From JAJDZL01 sp965221175 (lineage in GTDB: Bacteria; Pseudomonadota; Gammaproteobacteria; Arenicellales; JAJDZL01), in NCBI GenBank assembly GCA_965221175.1, contig OZ244867.1:434001-498000 (forward strand): DNA of 64,000 nucleotides, written 5' to 3'. Positions within the stretch are counted from its first letter, which is position 1. The number at the start of each line of letters is the position of its first letter. Of this stretch, positions 8,576-16,895 are shown piece after piece. Below the pieces are notes generated by a model. The model worked only from the letters and a program-made list of their open reading frames with translations. It did not search any database and had not been told where the DNA came from. The translations under genes and the position numbers were made by a program.

Positions 8576-8650
8576 TGGCGCTCCCTAGGGGAATCGAACC
8601 CCTGTTCCCGGCTTGAGAGGCCGATGTCCTAACCGCTAGACGAAGGGAGC
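8576..8650 (-). tRNA. tRNA-Glu (anticodon CTC)
   Basis: Read on the minus strand: acceptor GCTCCCT pairs with AGGGAGC; the D arm contains GTCTAGCGGTTAGGAC; the anticodon loop is CTCTCAA, giving anticodon CTC (codon GAG); T arm AGGGGTTCGATTCCCCT; discriminator G and an encoded CCA at 8576-8578. The overall sequence closely follows bacterial tRNA-Glu. A single isolated gene between cnoX and pcnB. Confidence 0.96.
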
Positions 8651-8729
8651 GGGCGTGCAACTAACACAAACGATAAATGGTATCACAAATAAAGATTTCA
8701 AATTTCTGCTCCCAACAGGTCGTTCATTG

Positions 8730-9995
8730 ATGACGCTACCGAGGGTTATTGCGAATGCCGAGCATGGGATTTCACGCTCAAGATTAAGTTCTGGAGCGGT
8801 GGATGTCACTCGAATTCTGAAGTCTGCCGGGTTTTCAGCAGAACTTGTAGGAGGCTGTGTTCGAGATTTGCTGCTCGGCAAGAGTCCTAAAGACTTTGAT
8901 ATTGCAACCAGTGCTACGCCGGAGCAGATTCAAAGGCTGTTTCGCAGATGTCGTGTATTTGGTCGTCGATTTCGGCTGGCCGAGGTGCGAATCGGTGCTG
9001 AACTCATTCAGGTCGCTACTTACCGGTCAGCACCGGGTACCTCTAGACGTTCCAACAGGGCGCGAAACATTTCAGCGACCGGAAAAATCTTGAAAGATAA
9101 TAATTTTGGAAATATCGAAATGGATGCATTCAGGAGGGATTTGACGATTAATGCTCTGTATTTGCATCCTTCAGATATGAAAATTTACGATTACACGGAT
9201 GGATTCCGTGATATGCAAGAGGGCGTCGTCCGAGTGATCGGCAACGCAGAGGACCGATATCGAGAAGACCCGGTACGGATGCTTCGGGCGATCCGATTCG
9301 CAGCTTCGCTCGAATTCAAGCTAGAAGCGAACACAGTGCAACCTGTCGCCGAACTTGCCGTCCTGCTCCGTGATGTATCGCATTCGCGCCTTGGTGATGA
9401 GTTCATAAAATTATTTTTTAACGGGCATGCGTACTCAACCTTTCAACTGCTCAACGAGCATGCTGTATTTCCAATACTTTTTCCTGCCTATTCGGACAAC
9501 CGCGGGATTGGCATGGGTGACCGTGCAGTTGATTGGCTGAATCTGCTTTTCCAAGATACGGATCAGCGTGTACAACGCGCGGAACCTTTGAGTATGGCAT
9601 ATACGATGGCAGCAATACTGTGGATGCCTTATTTACGTGCGATTCTTGAGCGACGCCGGCGTTCTGGAAACAAGAATCACACGATACTCCCCATTGCAGA
9701 GAATATGCTGACTCAGCAGAATCAAAGAATATTTATTTCGCGGATGCATGGGTATCGAATTCAGGATATCTGGCAACTTCAGAAAAGGCTTGAAAATGAA
9801 AGTCCAGTGCGTAATAGAGTAGTGCACGACAGAAGTTTTCGAGCGGCACTTCGTCTTTTTGAACTGCGGTCAAATTTCGGCGAGGCGGATGCGTCGTTGT
9901 GCAGGAAGTGGGTTGAACTTCGCACTGAAATGATGAAAAAAAGTCAAAAGAAAAAACATCGACCGCCACGAAATAGAAGGACTCGCGGAATATGA
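8730..9995 (+). CDS. pcnB: Poly(A) polymerase I
   Basis: 421 residues from ATG 8730. A GTG at 8655 would extend it by 25 residues of no family character, so the ATG that begins MTLPRVIANAEHGISR, matching the E. coli N-terminus, is preferred. Class II nucleotidyltransferase core: LVGGCVRDLLLG, KSPKDFDIATSATPEQI (the D-x-D metal site), RRFRLAEV, RRDLTINALY and the RNA-binding REDPVRMLRAIRFAASL. The C-terminus is strongly basic (KKSQKKKHRPPRNRRTRG), as usual. It adds 3' A-tails that promote RNA decay. folK follows with a 4-bp overlap, a common gammaproteobacterial pair. Confidence 0.95.
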   Translation: MTLPRVIANAEHGISRSRLSSGAVDVTRILKSAGFSAELVGGCVRDLLLGKSPKDFDIATSATPEQIQRLFRRCRVFGRRFRLAEVRIGAELIQVATYRSAPGTSRRSNRARNISATGKILKDNNFGNIEMDAFRRDLTINALYLHPSDMKIYDYTDGFRDMQEGVVRVIGNAEDRYREDPVRMLRAIRFAASLEFKLEANTVQPVAELAVLLRDVSHSRLGDEFIKLFFNGHAYSTFQLLNEHAVFPILFPAYSDNRGIGMGDRAVDWLNLLFQDTDQRVQRAEPLSMAYTMAAILWMPYLRAILERRRRSGNKNHTILPIAENMLTQQNQRIFISRMHGYRIQDIWQLQKRLENESPVRNRVVHDRSFRAALRLFELRSNFGEADASLCRKWVELRTEMMKKSQKKKHRPPRNRRTRGI

Positions 9996-10495
9996 TTGAA
10001 CGAGGCGAAGCCACCGCTTATATCGGGGTTGGAAGTAATCTTGATGATCCGCAGCATCAAGTCATTCAAGCCATGAATGCGGTTGATCAATCCAGACAAT
10101 GCACGGTAATTGCAAGATCGTCGCTCTACGGGTCGGAGCCGGTGGGATTTTGTGATCAACCTGATTTCGTAAATGCAGTTTGCAAAATTTCAACAACTCT
10201 GGCATCGCTGCCGTTACTCAGGCACCTGCTGGAACTCGAAAAAACAATTGGTAGAATACGGGTCAGTCTGCCGAATCGGCCGCGCAGAATTGATCTTGAT
10301 CTTCTGCTGTATGGAAGCGAACAGCTAGAGACTACGAAGTTGACGTTGCCGCATCCTCGAATACACGAACGGCGATTCGTGCTGGAGCCATTGGTTGAAA
10401 TCAGCCGGGATTTGGAGATTCCGGGAAAAGGAAATGCGCTTGATTTTCTTGAGATGTGCATGAATCAGCAAGTGAATAAACTGAATTGTGAGTAA
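9992..10495 (+). CDS. folK: 2-amino-4-hydroxy-6-hydroxymethyldihydropteridine pyrophosphokinase (HPPK)
   Basis: 167 residues. Transfers pyrophosphate from ATP to the hydroxymethyl pterin in folate synthesis. Family signatures are all present: AYIGVGSNLDDP, SSLYGSEPVGF-DQPDFVNAV, LLELEKTIGR, RPRRIDLDLLLYG and LPHPRIHERRFVLEPL. Starts inside the pcnB stop (4-bp overlap). Usual length. Confidence 0.97.
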   Translation: MIERGEATAYIGVGSNLDDPQHQVIQAMNAVDQSRQCTVIARSSLYGSEPVGFCDQPDFVNAVCKISTTLASLPLLRHLLELEKTIGRIRVSLPNRPRRIDLDLLLYGSEQLETTKLTLPHPRIHERRFVLEPLVEISRDLEIPGKGNALDFLEMCMNQQVNKLNCE

Positions 10496-10561
10496 CATAT
10501 TGCGATACATGGATTGTGGGTTGCTTGAAAAAATGCAACGAGAAATAGGAGAAAACTGCTT

Positions 10562-11791
10562 ATGAACATACCTGGACAGCCTAGCCGCGTGCTTTCCGGC
10601 ATGCGGCCGACGGGTCGTCTTCATCTCGGACATTATCACGGTGTCATCAAACCATGGATCGAACTGCAGCACCTCCACGAGTGTTACTATTTTGTTGCCG
10701 ACTGGCATGCACTGACTACCGAATATGAAGTTGGATCTGCATTTTCCATGAAGGACAATGTCTGGGATATGATTATCGACTGGCTCGCTGCAGGCGTTGA
10801 CCCGGAGCTTGCTACGATATTTATTCAGTCTCGTGTTCCCGAACATGCCGAACTGTTTCTTTTATTGTCCATGGTGAGTCCACTCGGCTGGCTTGAGCGC
10901 GTGCCCAGTTTTAAGGACCAGCAAGAAAAGCTGAGAGACAGGGAACTGTCGACGCTCGGATTTCTGGGCTATCCTGTATTGCAGAGTGCGGATATTCTGA
11001 TATACCGAGCATCGAAGGTTCCGGTTGGAGCGGATCAGGTGCCTCACATCGAAGTGACTCGAGAAATTGCTAGACGGTTCAATGTCATATTTGGTCGAGA
11101 GCCTGATTTTCGAGAAAAAGCAGAGTTGTCGATTAAAAAGCTTGGTAAAAAGCTGGGTAAACAATATCGCGAGTTTCAACAAGCCTATACCGTACGCGGT
11201 AACAGAGAAGCGTTGGAAAAAGCTCAACTGCTATTGGAACAAACTCACAACTTGTCTCGAGGAGATCGTGAACGACTCATGGGATATCTGGAAGGAACCG
11301 GCAGGCAGATTCTTACCGAACCTGAGGCGATGGTACCCAAAAATGTTGCATCCAAAATTCCCGGCTTGGATGGACAGAAAATGTCCAAATCTTATGGCAA
11401 CGCGATTTATCTTCGTGATGACCCCGATCGAATTGAAAAATCTATACGATCCATGCCGACTGACCCAGCACGAATTCGTAGAAATGATCCTGGCGATCCG
11501 AAAAAGTGTCCGGTATTTGATCTGCATGTAATCTATTCAAGTGAAGAGGTACGAAATTGGGTTTGTGACGGCTGTACGACAGCTGCAATTGGTTGTCTGG
11601 AATGCAAAGCCCCTTTGATCGATGAAGTGTTGAAAGAACAGCGTGATCACGCTGAACGTGCAAAACCGTATATTGAGGATCCGGATTTTCTCAAGAGAGT
11701 CATTGCAGACGGCTGTGAGCGTGCAGGCGCCGTTGCAGAAGCAACCATGAGCGACGTTCGAAGGTATGTCGGAACCAGTGGATATCGATAA
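10562..11791 (+). CDS. trpS: Tryptophanyl-tRNA synthetase, iron-sulfur motif type
   Basis: 409 residues; class I synthetase. HIGH-type motif LHLGHYHG and KMSKS in GLDGQKMSKSYGN are present. Longer than the ~330-residue E. coli enzyme because of an insertion before KMSKS (KKLGKKLGKQYREFQQAY to EGTGRQILTEPEAM). Near the C-terminus Cys316, Cys338, Cys345 and Cys348 follow C-x21-C-x6-C-x2-C, close to the [4Fe-4S] motif described for Thermotoga TrpRS (C-x22-C-x6-C-x2-C). AGGAGA stands 8-9 bases upstream of the ATG. The end overlaps scpA by 26 bp. Confidence 0.95.
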   Translation: MNIPGQPSRVLSGMRPTGRLHLGHYHGVIKPWIELQHLHECYYFVADWHALTTEYEVGSAFSMKDNVWDMIIDWLAAGVDPELATIFIQSRVPEHAELFLLLSMVSPLGWLERVPSFKDQQEKLRDRELSTLGFLGYPVLQSADILIYRASKVPVGADQVPHIEVTREIARRFNVIFGREPDFREKAELSIKKLGKKLGKQYREFQQAYTVRGNREALEKAQLLLEQTHNLSRGDRERLMGYLEGTGRQILTEPEAMVPKNVASKIPGLDGQKMSKSYGNAIYLRDDPDRIEKSIRSMPTDPARIRRNDPGDPKKCPVFDLHVIYSSEEVRNWVCDGCTTAAIGCLECKAPLIDEVLKEQRDHAERAKPYIEDPDFLKRVIADGCERAGAVAEATMSDVRRYVGTSGYR

Positions 11792-12584
11792 TTTGGATGA
11801 AAATGTAGTTAACATAAAGCAAACTCCCTCTGCCAGAAAGGACAGGGAAATCCCGAGGGATCTCTATATCCCAGCCGATGCGCTTGAGGTAATCACTCAA
11901 GATTTTGAGGGGCCGCTGGATCTTCTGTTGTACTTGATACGAAAAAACAGTTTCGACGTGTTGAACATCCCTGTGGCTGAAGTTGCGGAACAGTACGCAA
12001 AATACATAGATTTGATGCAGAAAATTCAGCTGGAACTGGCAGGCGAGTATCTGGCGATGGCGGCTACCCTAGCTCAGATCAAGTCCAGGCTTTTGCTGCC
12101 TCCGAGACAGAGAGAAACAGAGGACGAAGAAGAAATTGATCCGCGCCTCGAACTCGCGTTGCGGCTGCAGGAATATGAAAAGATCAGGGTGATCGCAGAA
12201 CTGCTGGATAAACGACCGAGAATTGGCCGAGAAATCTTCAGCGTTCATGCACATGGAACACCGGTTCAGACCACAGCAGAATTTGAAAAGGTTGAACTAG
12301 CGTATTTAATCGAAGCATTTCAGGGTGTTCTGCAATTGGCTGAGAGCAGTTCATCTATCGTCATGCATCGGGAAACCATGTCGGTGAAGGATAAAGTTGA
12401 ATCAATTGTTGAAGTGTTAAGGGTTGCCGGACAACTTCCATTTGGAGATTTATTTGACCGTCGAGAAGGAAAGGCCGGAATTGTCGTTGCATTTCTGGCG
12501 ATCTTGGAATTGATCAATTCAAAACGAGCCTACGCCATGCAGGCCACAGCCGATTCCCCCATTCATATTCATTTGAACGAATAG
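11766..12584 (+). CDS. scpA: Segregation and condensation protein A
   Basis: 272-residue kleisin that bridges SMC heads with ScpB for chromosome condensation. Seen: the N-terminal core FEGPLDLLLYLIRKNSFDVLNIPVAEVAEQY, then LELAGEYLAMAATLAQIKSRLLLP, an acidic linker, and the C-terminal winged helix (GQLPFGDLFDRREGKAGIVVAFLAILELI). Starts inside trpS, 26 bp before its stop, and its own stop abuts the scpB ATG, so the three are one operon. The SMC gene is not in the window. Confidence 0.95.
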   Translation: MSEPVDIDNLDENVVNIKQTPSARKDREIPRDLYIPADALEVITQDFEGPLDLLLYLIRKNSFDVLNIPVAEVAEQYAKYIDLMQKIQLELAGEYLAMAATLAQIKSRLLLPPRQRETEDEEEIDPRLELALRLQEYEKIRVIAELLDKRPRIGREIFSVHAHGTPVQTTAEFEKVELAYLIEAFQGVLQLAESSSSIVMHRETMSVKDKVESIVEVLRVAGQLPFGDLFDRREGKAGIVVAFLAILELINSKRAYAMQATADSPIHIHLNE

Positions 12585-13154
12585 ATGACCGTTAGTTATC
12601 GAAAACTCAAAAATATAGTCGAAGCTGCGGTACTGACTTCGGAAATTCCAGTATCCGTGGAACAAATTCGCAGTCTTTTTTCCGATGAAGATAAACCGGA
12701 TACGCTTGATGTGGAGCGAGTGCTGCTGGAGATGGAGAGAGATTGCGACAATCGGGGTGTGATGCTCAAAAGAATCGACAAAGGTTATCGGTATCAGTCG
12801 CGTGAAGAGTTTGCGCCGTGGCTGCGCAAACTATCCGAAATTCGTCCGCGTCGATACTCCAGAGCACTGATGGAGACTTTATCGATCATTGCGTTCCGAC
12901 AGCCGGTAACACGCGGAGACATTGAAAATATTCGAGGTGTATCGGTATCCACAGAAATCATGCGAACTCTGTTGACCAATGAGTGGATTGAGCAGGCGGG
13001 TTATAAACAGGTGCCAGGCCGTCCGGCACTGTTTCGTACGACACGAAAATTTCTTGAGTATTTCAACCTTGAATCTCTTGACGAACTGCCAGCGCTGGAT
13101 TTGCTTGAAAGACAAGCTGCTCGCGAAGTCGAATCGAGTGCGAGTGAGAGTTGA
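12585..13154 (+). CDS. scpB: Segregation and condensation protein B
   Basis: 189 residues. Two winged-helix domains; typical segments IVEAAVLTSEIPVSVEQI, RPRRYSRALMETLSIIAFRQPVTRGDIENIRGV and a C-terminal GYKQVPGRPALFRTTRKFLEYFNL. Partner of ScpA and SMC. Directly follows scpA with no gap and is followed by rluB, an arrangement widespread in bacteria. Confidence 0.96.
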   Translation: MTVSYRKLKNIVEAAVLTSEIPVSVEQIRSLFSDEDKPDTLDVERVLLEMERDCDNRGVMLKRIDKGYRYQSREEFAPWLRKLSEIRPRRYSRALMETLSIIAFRQPVTRGDIENIRGVSVSTEIMRTLLTNEWIEQAGYKQVPGRPALFRTTRKFLEYFNLESLDELPALDLLERQAAREVESSASES

Positions 13155-13198
13155 GTGCATTCTCGATTAACACGTTCAGTTCTGGTTGATGTAAAAGC

Positions 13199-13942
13199 GT
13201 GAGCGAACGAGTTCAGAAGTTTCTGGCTCGGTCCGGATACGGATCCCGCCGCCAGATTGAAAAGTGGTTGGTCGAAGGCAGAATTCGCTCTGATGAAGGG
13301 ATCTATGCGCTTGGCGATAAAGTAGTCTTGAATGATATTGTGATTCTCGATGACCAGCGGATTCGAGTTACAAGCTCAGATACACCGACTCGAGTCATAG
13401 CCTATCACAAGAAAGAAGGAGAAATCTGCACTCACTCCGACCCTGCCAATCGTCCGACCATTCTGGAATCAATACCTTCGATAATTGAGGGTCGTTGGGC
13501 TGCGGTCGGACGGTTGGACCTCAACACGACTGGATTGATACTAATTTCAAATAATGGTGATCTCGTTCATGGACTAATGCATCCAAGCAGTCAAATTGAG
13601 CGCGAGTATCTGTGTCGTGTACTGGGCGAGACAAGCTCAAAAACCCTGCAGAAACTGCGTAACGGAGTTCAATCAAACGGCGAATTGCTTCAATTCAATC
13701 ATATTGAACTCGTGTCAGGCAAGGGCGCTAATCAGTGGTATCGTATCCGGTTGACTCGCGGCAAGAATCGAGAAATTCGCCGTGCTTGGGAAGCAGTTGG
13801 CCACCGCGTCAGTCGACTAAAGCGAATCCGCTACGGCCCCATACATTTGAGGAAGAATCTGAAACAGGGAGAGTGGGCTGAACTGGATCAGAATCAGATC
13901 GCGATGCTCAAAGCGATTGCCAACCCGAATCCGCAGTCGTGA
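13199..13942 (+). CDS. rluB: 23S rRNA pseudouridine(2605) synthase RluB
   Basis: 247 residues. An N-terminal S4-like RNA-binding domain (SERVQKFLARSGYGSRRQIEKWL) precedes the RsuA/RluB/E/F catalytic domain with the catalytic Asp in VGRLDLNTTGLIL. KGANQWYRIRLTRGKNREIRR and VSRLKRIRYGPI complete the family pattern. RluB is chosen from the scpB neighbourhood and length; RluE/RluF are less likely. GTG start 44 bases after scpB. Confidence 0.9.
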   Translation: MSERVQKFLARSGYGSRRQIEKWLVEGRIRSDEGIYALGDKVVLNDIVILDDQRIRVTSSDTPTRVIAYHKKEGEICTHSDPANRPTILESIPSIIEGRWAAVGRLDLNTTGLILISNNGDLVHGLMHPSSQIEREYLCRVLGETSSKTLQKLRNGVQSNGELLQFNHIELVSGKGANQWYRIRLTRGKNREIRRAWEAVGHRVSRLKRIRYGPIHLRKNLKQGEWAELDQNQIAMLKAIANPNPQS

Positions 13943-13957
13943 TTGTAGGCATCTTGT

Positions 13958-14629
13958 TTACATCCACAGTTGCGCTGGAATTTCAGCTACAGCGTCGACG
14001 AGATAATCAGCGCCCCAGGATTTTGGGTCGTCATGCGGGGGAATATAACCATAAGTGACTCCAATGGTGTGCAGCCCGGCATCACGACCAGCTTCAATAT
14101 CTCGTATTGAGTCCCCTATGAATACCGATGAGTTTGGTGATATTCCTGCCAATTTACATGCATGAATTACCGGTAGCGGATTTGGTTTTCTTTGCGGTAA
14201 CGTGTCTCCACCTACGACACAGGCGACGCTGTCACTCAAACCTAGATGTTCAACGATTTTAACAGTCAGATATTCCGGTTTATTCGTTACGATGCCCCAC
14301 TGTATGCCGGTTTCATTCATTTTTTCCAAGATTGCATCAATTCCGGGAAATAACACGGTTTCCGAATAGAGATTTTGTTCATATAAATCCAGAAACTCCT
14401 CTCTGAGTTCCTGGAATCCATTTTCTTCTGGAGCGCAGTTGAAACCTAGCCGAATCAGGGCAGGTGTGCCGTTTGAAATGTGTGGCCGCAAGTGTTCAAA
14501 AGGAAGAGGTTCTTTTGACCTGCTCGCTCTCAATAGATTCAGCGCCTTGACCATGTCAGGCGCCGTATCGGCCAGCGTTCCATCAAAATCGAAGAGAGCC
14601 AGCGGATACTTGTTCAAGTTCGTACGCAA
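13958..14629 (-). CDS. gph: HAD phosphatase, Gph or MupP type
   Basis: 223-residue HAD superfamily phosphatase: motif I DFDGTLADT (catalytic Asp), motif II VTNKP, motif III K in PQRKPNP and motif IV GDSIRDIEAG. Automatic annotation would call it phosphoglycolate phosphatase, which removes 2-phosphoglycolate. However, the order gph-ubiG-mtaD beside gyrA matches the Pseudomonas locus where this gene is MupP, an N-acetylmuramate 6-phosphate phosphatase of cell wall recycling, so MupP is a serious alternative. Overlaps the end of ubiG by 16 bp; converges with rluB. Confidence 0.85.
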   Translation of the reverse strand: MRTNLNKYPLALFDFDGTLADTAPDMVKALNLLRASRSKEPLPFEHLRPHISNGTPALIRLGFNCAPEENGFQELREEFLDLYEQNLYSETVLFPGIDAILEKMNETGIQWGIVTNKPEYLTVKIVEHLGLSDSVACVVGGDTLPQRKPNPLPVIHACKLAGISPNSSVFIGDSIRDIEAGRDAGLHTIGVTYGYIPPHDDPKSWGADYLVDAVAEIPAQLWM

Positions 14630-15315
14630 TGAGCGAGGTAATTGATATCGATGCCCGGTCCGAGTCGAAATGAGCGAGAAACCGGGTTGTAGTGCAATCC
14701 GGTGATATTCTGCATTCTAATTCCGGCACTTCGGCACCATCGATTGAGTTCGGAAGGTCGAATGAAATTCTTGTGCTGATGGGTTCCTCGTGGCAGAAGG
14801 TTCAGAACATATTCGGCCCCGACGATTCCAAGAGCCCAACTTTTTGGCGTACGATTCAGTGTGGAAAAGAAAATACTTCCGCCGGGCTTGATGACAGTAC
14901 TGCAGGCATTGATTGCCGAAATCGGGTCGGGGACATGTTCGAGCATCTCCATGCACGTGACAATATCGAATTTCTCCTCAATTTGTTCTGCATAGTTTTC
15001 TATTGTTGTACACACATATTCGACATTCAACTGACTTTCGTGGAGATGAAGTTTAGCAATCTGCAATGTTTCTTCACTGATATCAAGTCCGGTAACCAAG
15101 GCGCCTTCTTGGGCCAGCGATTCTGATAGAATTCCACCACCGCAGCCAACATCCAGAATTGTTTTTCCCTCAATTGGCGAATGATTGCGAATAAATTCCA
15201 GCCTGAGAGGATTCAGCATGTGAAGCGGGCGAAATTTGCCCGAGGTATCCCACCATTGCTCCGCAATGTTTGAAAATTTACGAACTTCTGCTGTGTTTAC
15301 GTTCGGTGCGTCCAT
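14614..15315 (-). CDS. ubiG: Ubiquinone biosynthesis O-methyltransferase UbiG
   Basis: 233 residues from ATG 15315. An upstream start (15396) would lie inside mtaD and add non-conserved residues. SAM-binding motif ILDVGCGGGILSESLAQEGA, CMEMLEHVPDP and GGSIFFSTLNRTPKSW are classic UbiG. It catalyses both O-methylations of ubiquinone synthesis. Starts 7 bases after the mtaD stop and overlaps the phosphatase gene downstream, so mtaD-ubiG-gph is one operon. Confidence 0.95.
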   Translation of the reverse strand: MDAPNVNTAEVRKFSNIAEQWWDTSGKFRPLHMLNPLRLEFIRNHSPIEGKTILDVGCGGGILSESLAQEGALVTGLDISEETLQIAKLHLHESQLNVEYVCTTIENYAEQIEEKFDIVTCMEMLEHVPDPISAINACSTVIKPGGSIFFSTLNRTPKSWALGIVGAEYVLNLLPRGTHQHKNFIRPSELNRWCRSAGIRMQNITGLHYNPVSRSFRLGPGIDINYLAHCVRT

Positions 15316-15322
15316 GATTGCA

Positions 15323-16651
15323 TTAGCAGGAGCTGAGCGTGTTTGAGATTTTAGCGTGCCATCGGTTTGCAATTTCAAGGCACTGTGCTTCATCAATGCA
15401 AGTCAATACCTGATTATCAAGAACCTGTTTCCCCCCAATCCAGACGTCCGTCACTTGATCTCTGGAAGCGGCATGAACAATTTGAGATACAGGGTCATAA
15501 ATCGGTGAACAGTATATGCTGCTCAAGTCAATCGCGGTGATGTCGGCGAGTTTTCCAGGCTCAAGAGAACCGGTCGCTAGGCCAAGTCCCAGGCTTTTGG
15601 CACCATTGATTGTAGACATGCGGAGTGCTTCGTGAACAGATACGTTTGAAGCGTCTTCAGATTTTCCTTTTGCAAGCAACGCGGCAAATCGCATTTCTTC
15701 CAGCATGTTCAAACTATTGTTACTGGCGGCACCGTCTGTTCCGATAGCAACATTGACATTGTGTTTTAGCAGATCGCTGACCGGACTGATTCCACAGGCA
15801 AGTTTTAGATTTGATTTTGGACAGTGGGCGATGTTACTGTTGGATTCCCCAAGAAGGCTGATTTCTTCGTCAAGCAGTTGGGTAACGTGCACTGCAATCA
15901 ATCGCGAATTGAGCATGCCCAGTTTTTGCAGGCGTTCTATGGGACGTACTCCGTGCATTTTGATGGAATCTTCAATCTCCTGCGTGGTTTCGTGGACATG
16001 AATATGTACTCCGAGGCGGTGTTCCGCAGCCAGGCCAACTATTTTCTCAAGGGTGTCGTCGGAGACTGTGTAAGGTGCATGTGGCGCAAACATGGTCGTA
16101 ACGAATTCTGAATCTCTGAATCGATCGTGCAGTTCCATGCCTTTGCTGAGATATTCCTCTGCTGAATTTGCCCATTTAGTCGGAAATTCAAGCGCGATCA
16201 TGCCAACAGTTGTTCTCATGTGTGTTTGTTCTGCTACTTCACCGACAACTTCCGGAAACAGGTACATGTCATTCAAGCAAGTGGTACCACTTCGTATCGA
16301 CTCGGCGATCGCAAGTGTGGTGCCATCTCGCACAAATTCCGCGTCTACCCATTGTCCCTCTAGCGGCCAGATGCACTGCTGGAGCCAAGTGTCCAGCGAG
16401 GCATCTTCAGCGGCGCCGCGAAATAGCGTCATCGCTGCATGCGTATGTGCGTTTACAAACCCAGGGATAACTGCGTGATTGGACAAGCGAACATGGTTAG
16501 CGGCGCTAAACAATTTGTCGGCTTCCGCAGTAGGCAGAATTCGTTGAATTTTGTCGGCGACTATGACAATGCTGTGATGGTCAAGAGTGCTGTTTGAAGC
16601 GTCAACGGGGATTACCCATCGTGCGTCAATCACTGTGTCTGCAAATTCCAT
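15323..16651 (-). CDS. mtaD: 5'-methylthioadenosine/S-adenosylhomocysteine deaminase
   Basis: 442-residue amidohydrolase. Metal and substrate motifs: VNAHTHAAMTLFRG, HIHVHET, AVHVTQLLDEE, HCPKSNLKL and GTDGAASNNSLNML. Deaminates the adenine of methylthioadenosine to methylthioinosine (and SAH). The window also holds mtnP (28.2 kb), whose Pseudomonas counterpart phosphorolyses methylthioinosine, so the two form a deaminating MTA salvage route. Divergent from gyrA across a 244-bp intergenic region; first gene of mtaD-ubiG-gph. Confidence 0.92.
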   Translation of the reverse strand: MEFADTVIDARWVIPVDASNSTLDHHSIVIVADKIQRILPTAEADKLFSAANHVRLSNHAVIPGFVNAHTHAAMTLFRGAAEDASLDTWLQQCIWPLEGQWVDAEFVRDGTTLAIAESIRSGTTCLNDMYLFPEVVGEVAEQTHMRTTVGMIALEFPTKWANSAEEYLSKGMELHDRFRDSEFVTTMFAPHAPYTVSDDTLEKIVGLAAEHRLGVHIHVHETTQEIEDSIKMHGVRPIERLQKLGMLNSRLIAVHVTQLLDEEISLLGESNSNIAHCPKSNLKLACGISPVSDLLKHNVNVAIGTDGAASNNSLNMLEEMRFAALLAKGKSEDASNVSVHEALRMSTINGAKSLGLGLATGSLEPGKLADITAIDLSSIYCSPIYDPVSQIVHAASRDQVTDVWIGGKQVLDNQVLTCIDEAQCLEIANRWHAKISNTLSSC

Positions 16652-16710
16652 GCGACAAAAGTATAATTCAATTGACCGGCTGGAACGCAGCCATTCCGAT
16701 CTCCGTTAGT

Positions 16711-16851
16711 GGCGAAATTAAGCCATTCAAAGCATTGTTTTTGATCTCCGTCAGTTCGGCAATTTCGCCAGTCTGATCGCACTGAAATATGCTAAAATTA
16801 TTGCCAGTTATGACTGCATTCTCTCACCCGCTTTCAAGCGCTAATTTCGCC
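16711..16851. repeat. Three copies of a 9-10 bp motif AATTTCGCC upstream of gyrA
   Basis: GGCGAAATTA at 16711-16720 (inverse orientation), AATTTCGCC at 16761-16769 and TAATTTCGCC at 16842-16851 lie within 141 bp of the mtaD/gyrA divergent spacer. GATCTCCGT is also repeated twice (near 16698 and 16743). The arrangement suggests binding sites of one regulator, but chance is not excluded. Confidence 0.35.
16770..16798 (+). promoter_or_regulatory. Candidate extended -10 promoter of gyrA
   Basis: TGCTAAAAT (extended -10 TG-n-TAAAAT, hexamer 16793-16798) lies about 100 bases before gyrA. The -35 region is poor, as tolerated by extended -10 promoters. Supercoiling-sensitive control is usual for gyr genes but nothing here proves it. 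Confidence 0.35.
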
Positions 16852-16895
16852 GCTTGCATACCGCAAAATCCGTTTATTCATAAAAGTTCAAACTA

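Noticed and set aside
16092..16478. 128-codon plus-strand frame opposite mtaD
   Set aside because: Antisense shadow of a well-supported amidohydrolase; no start signal or family resemblance.
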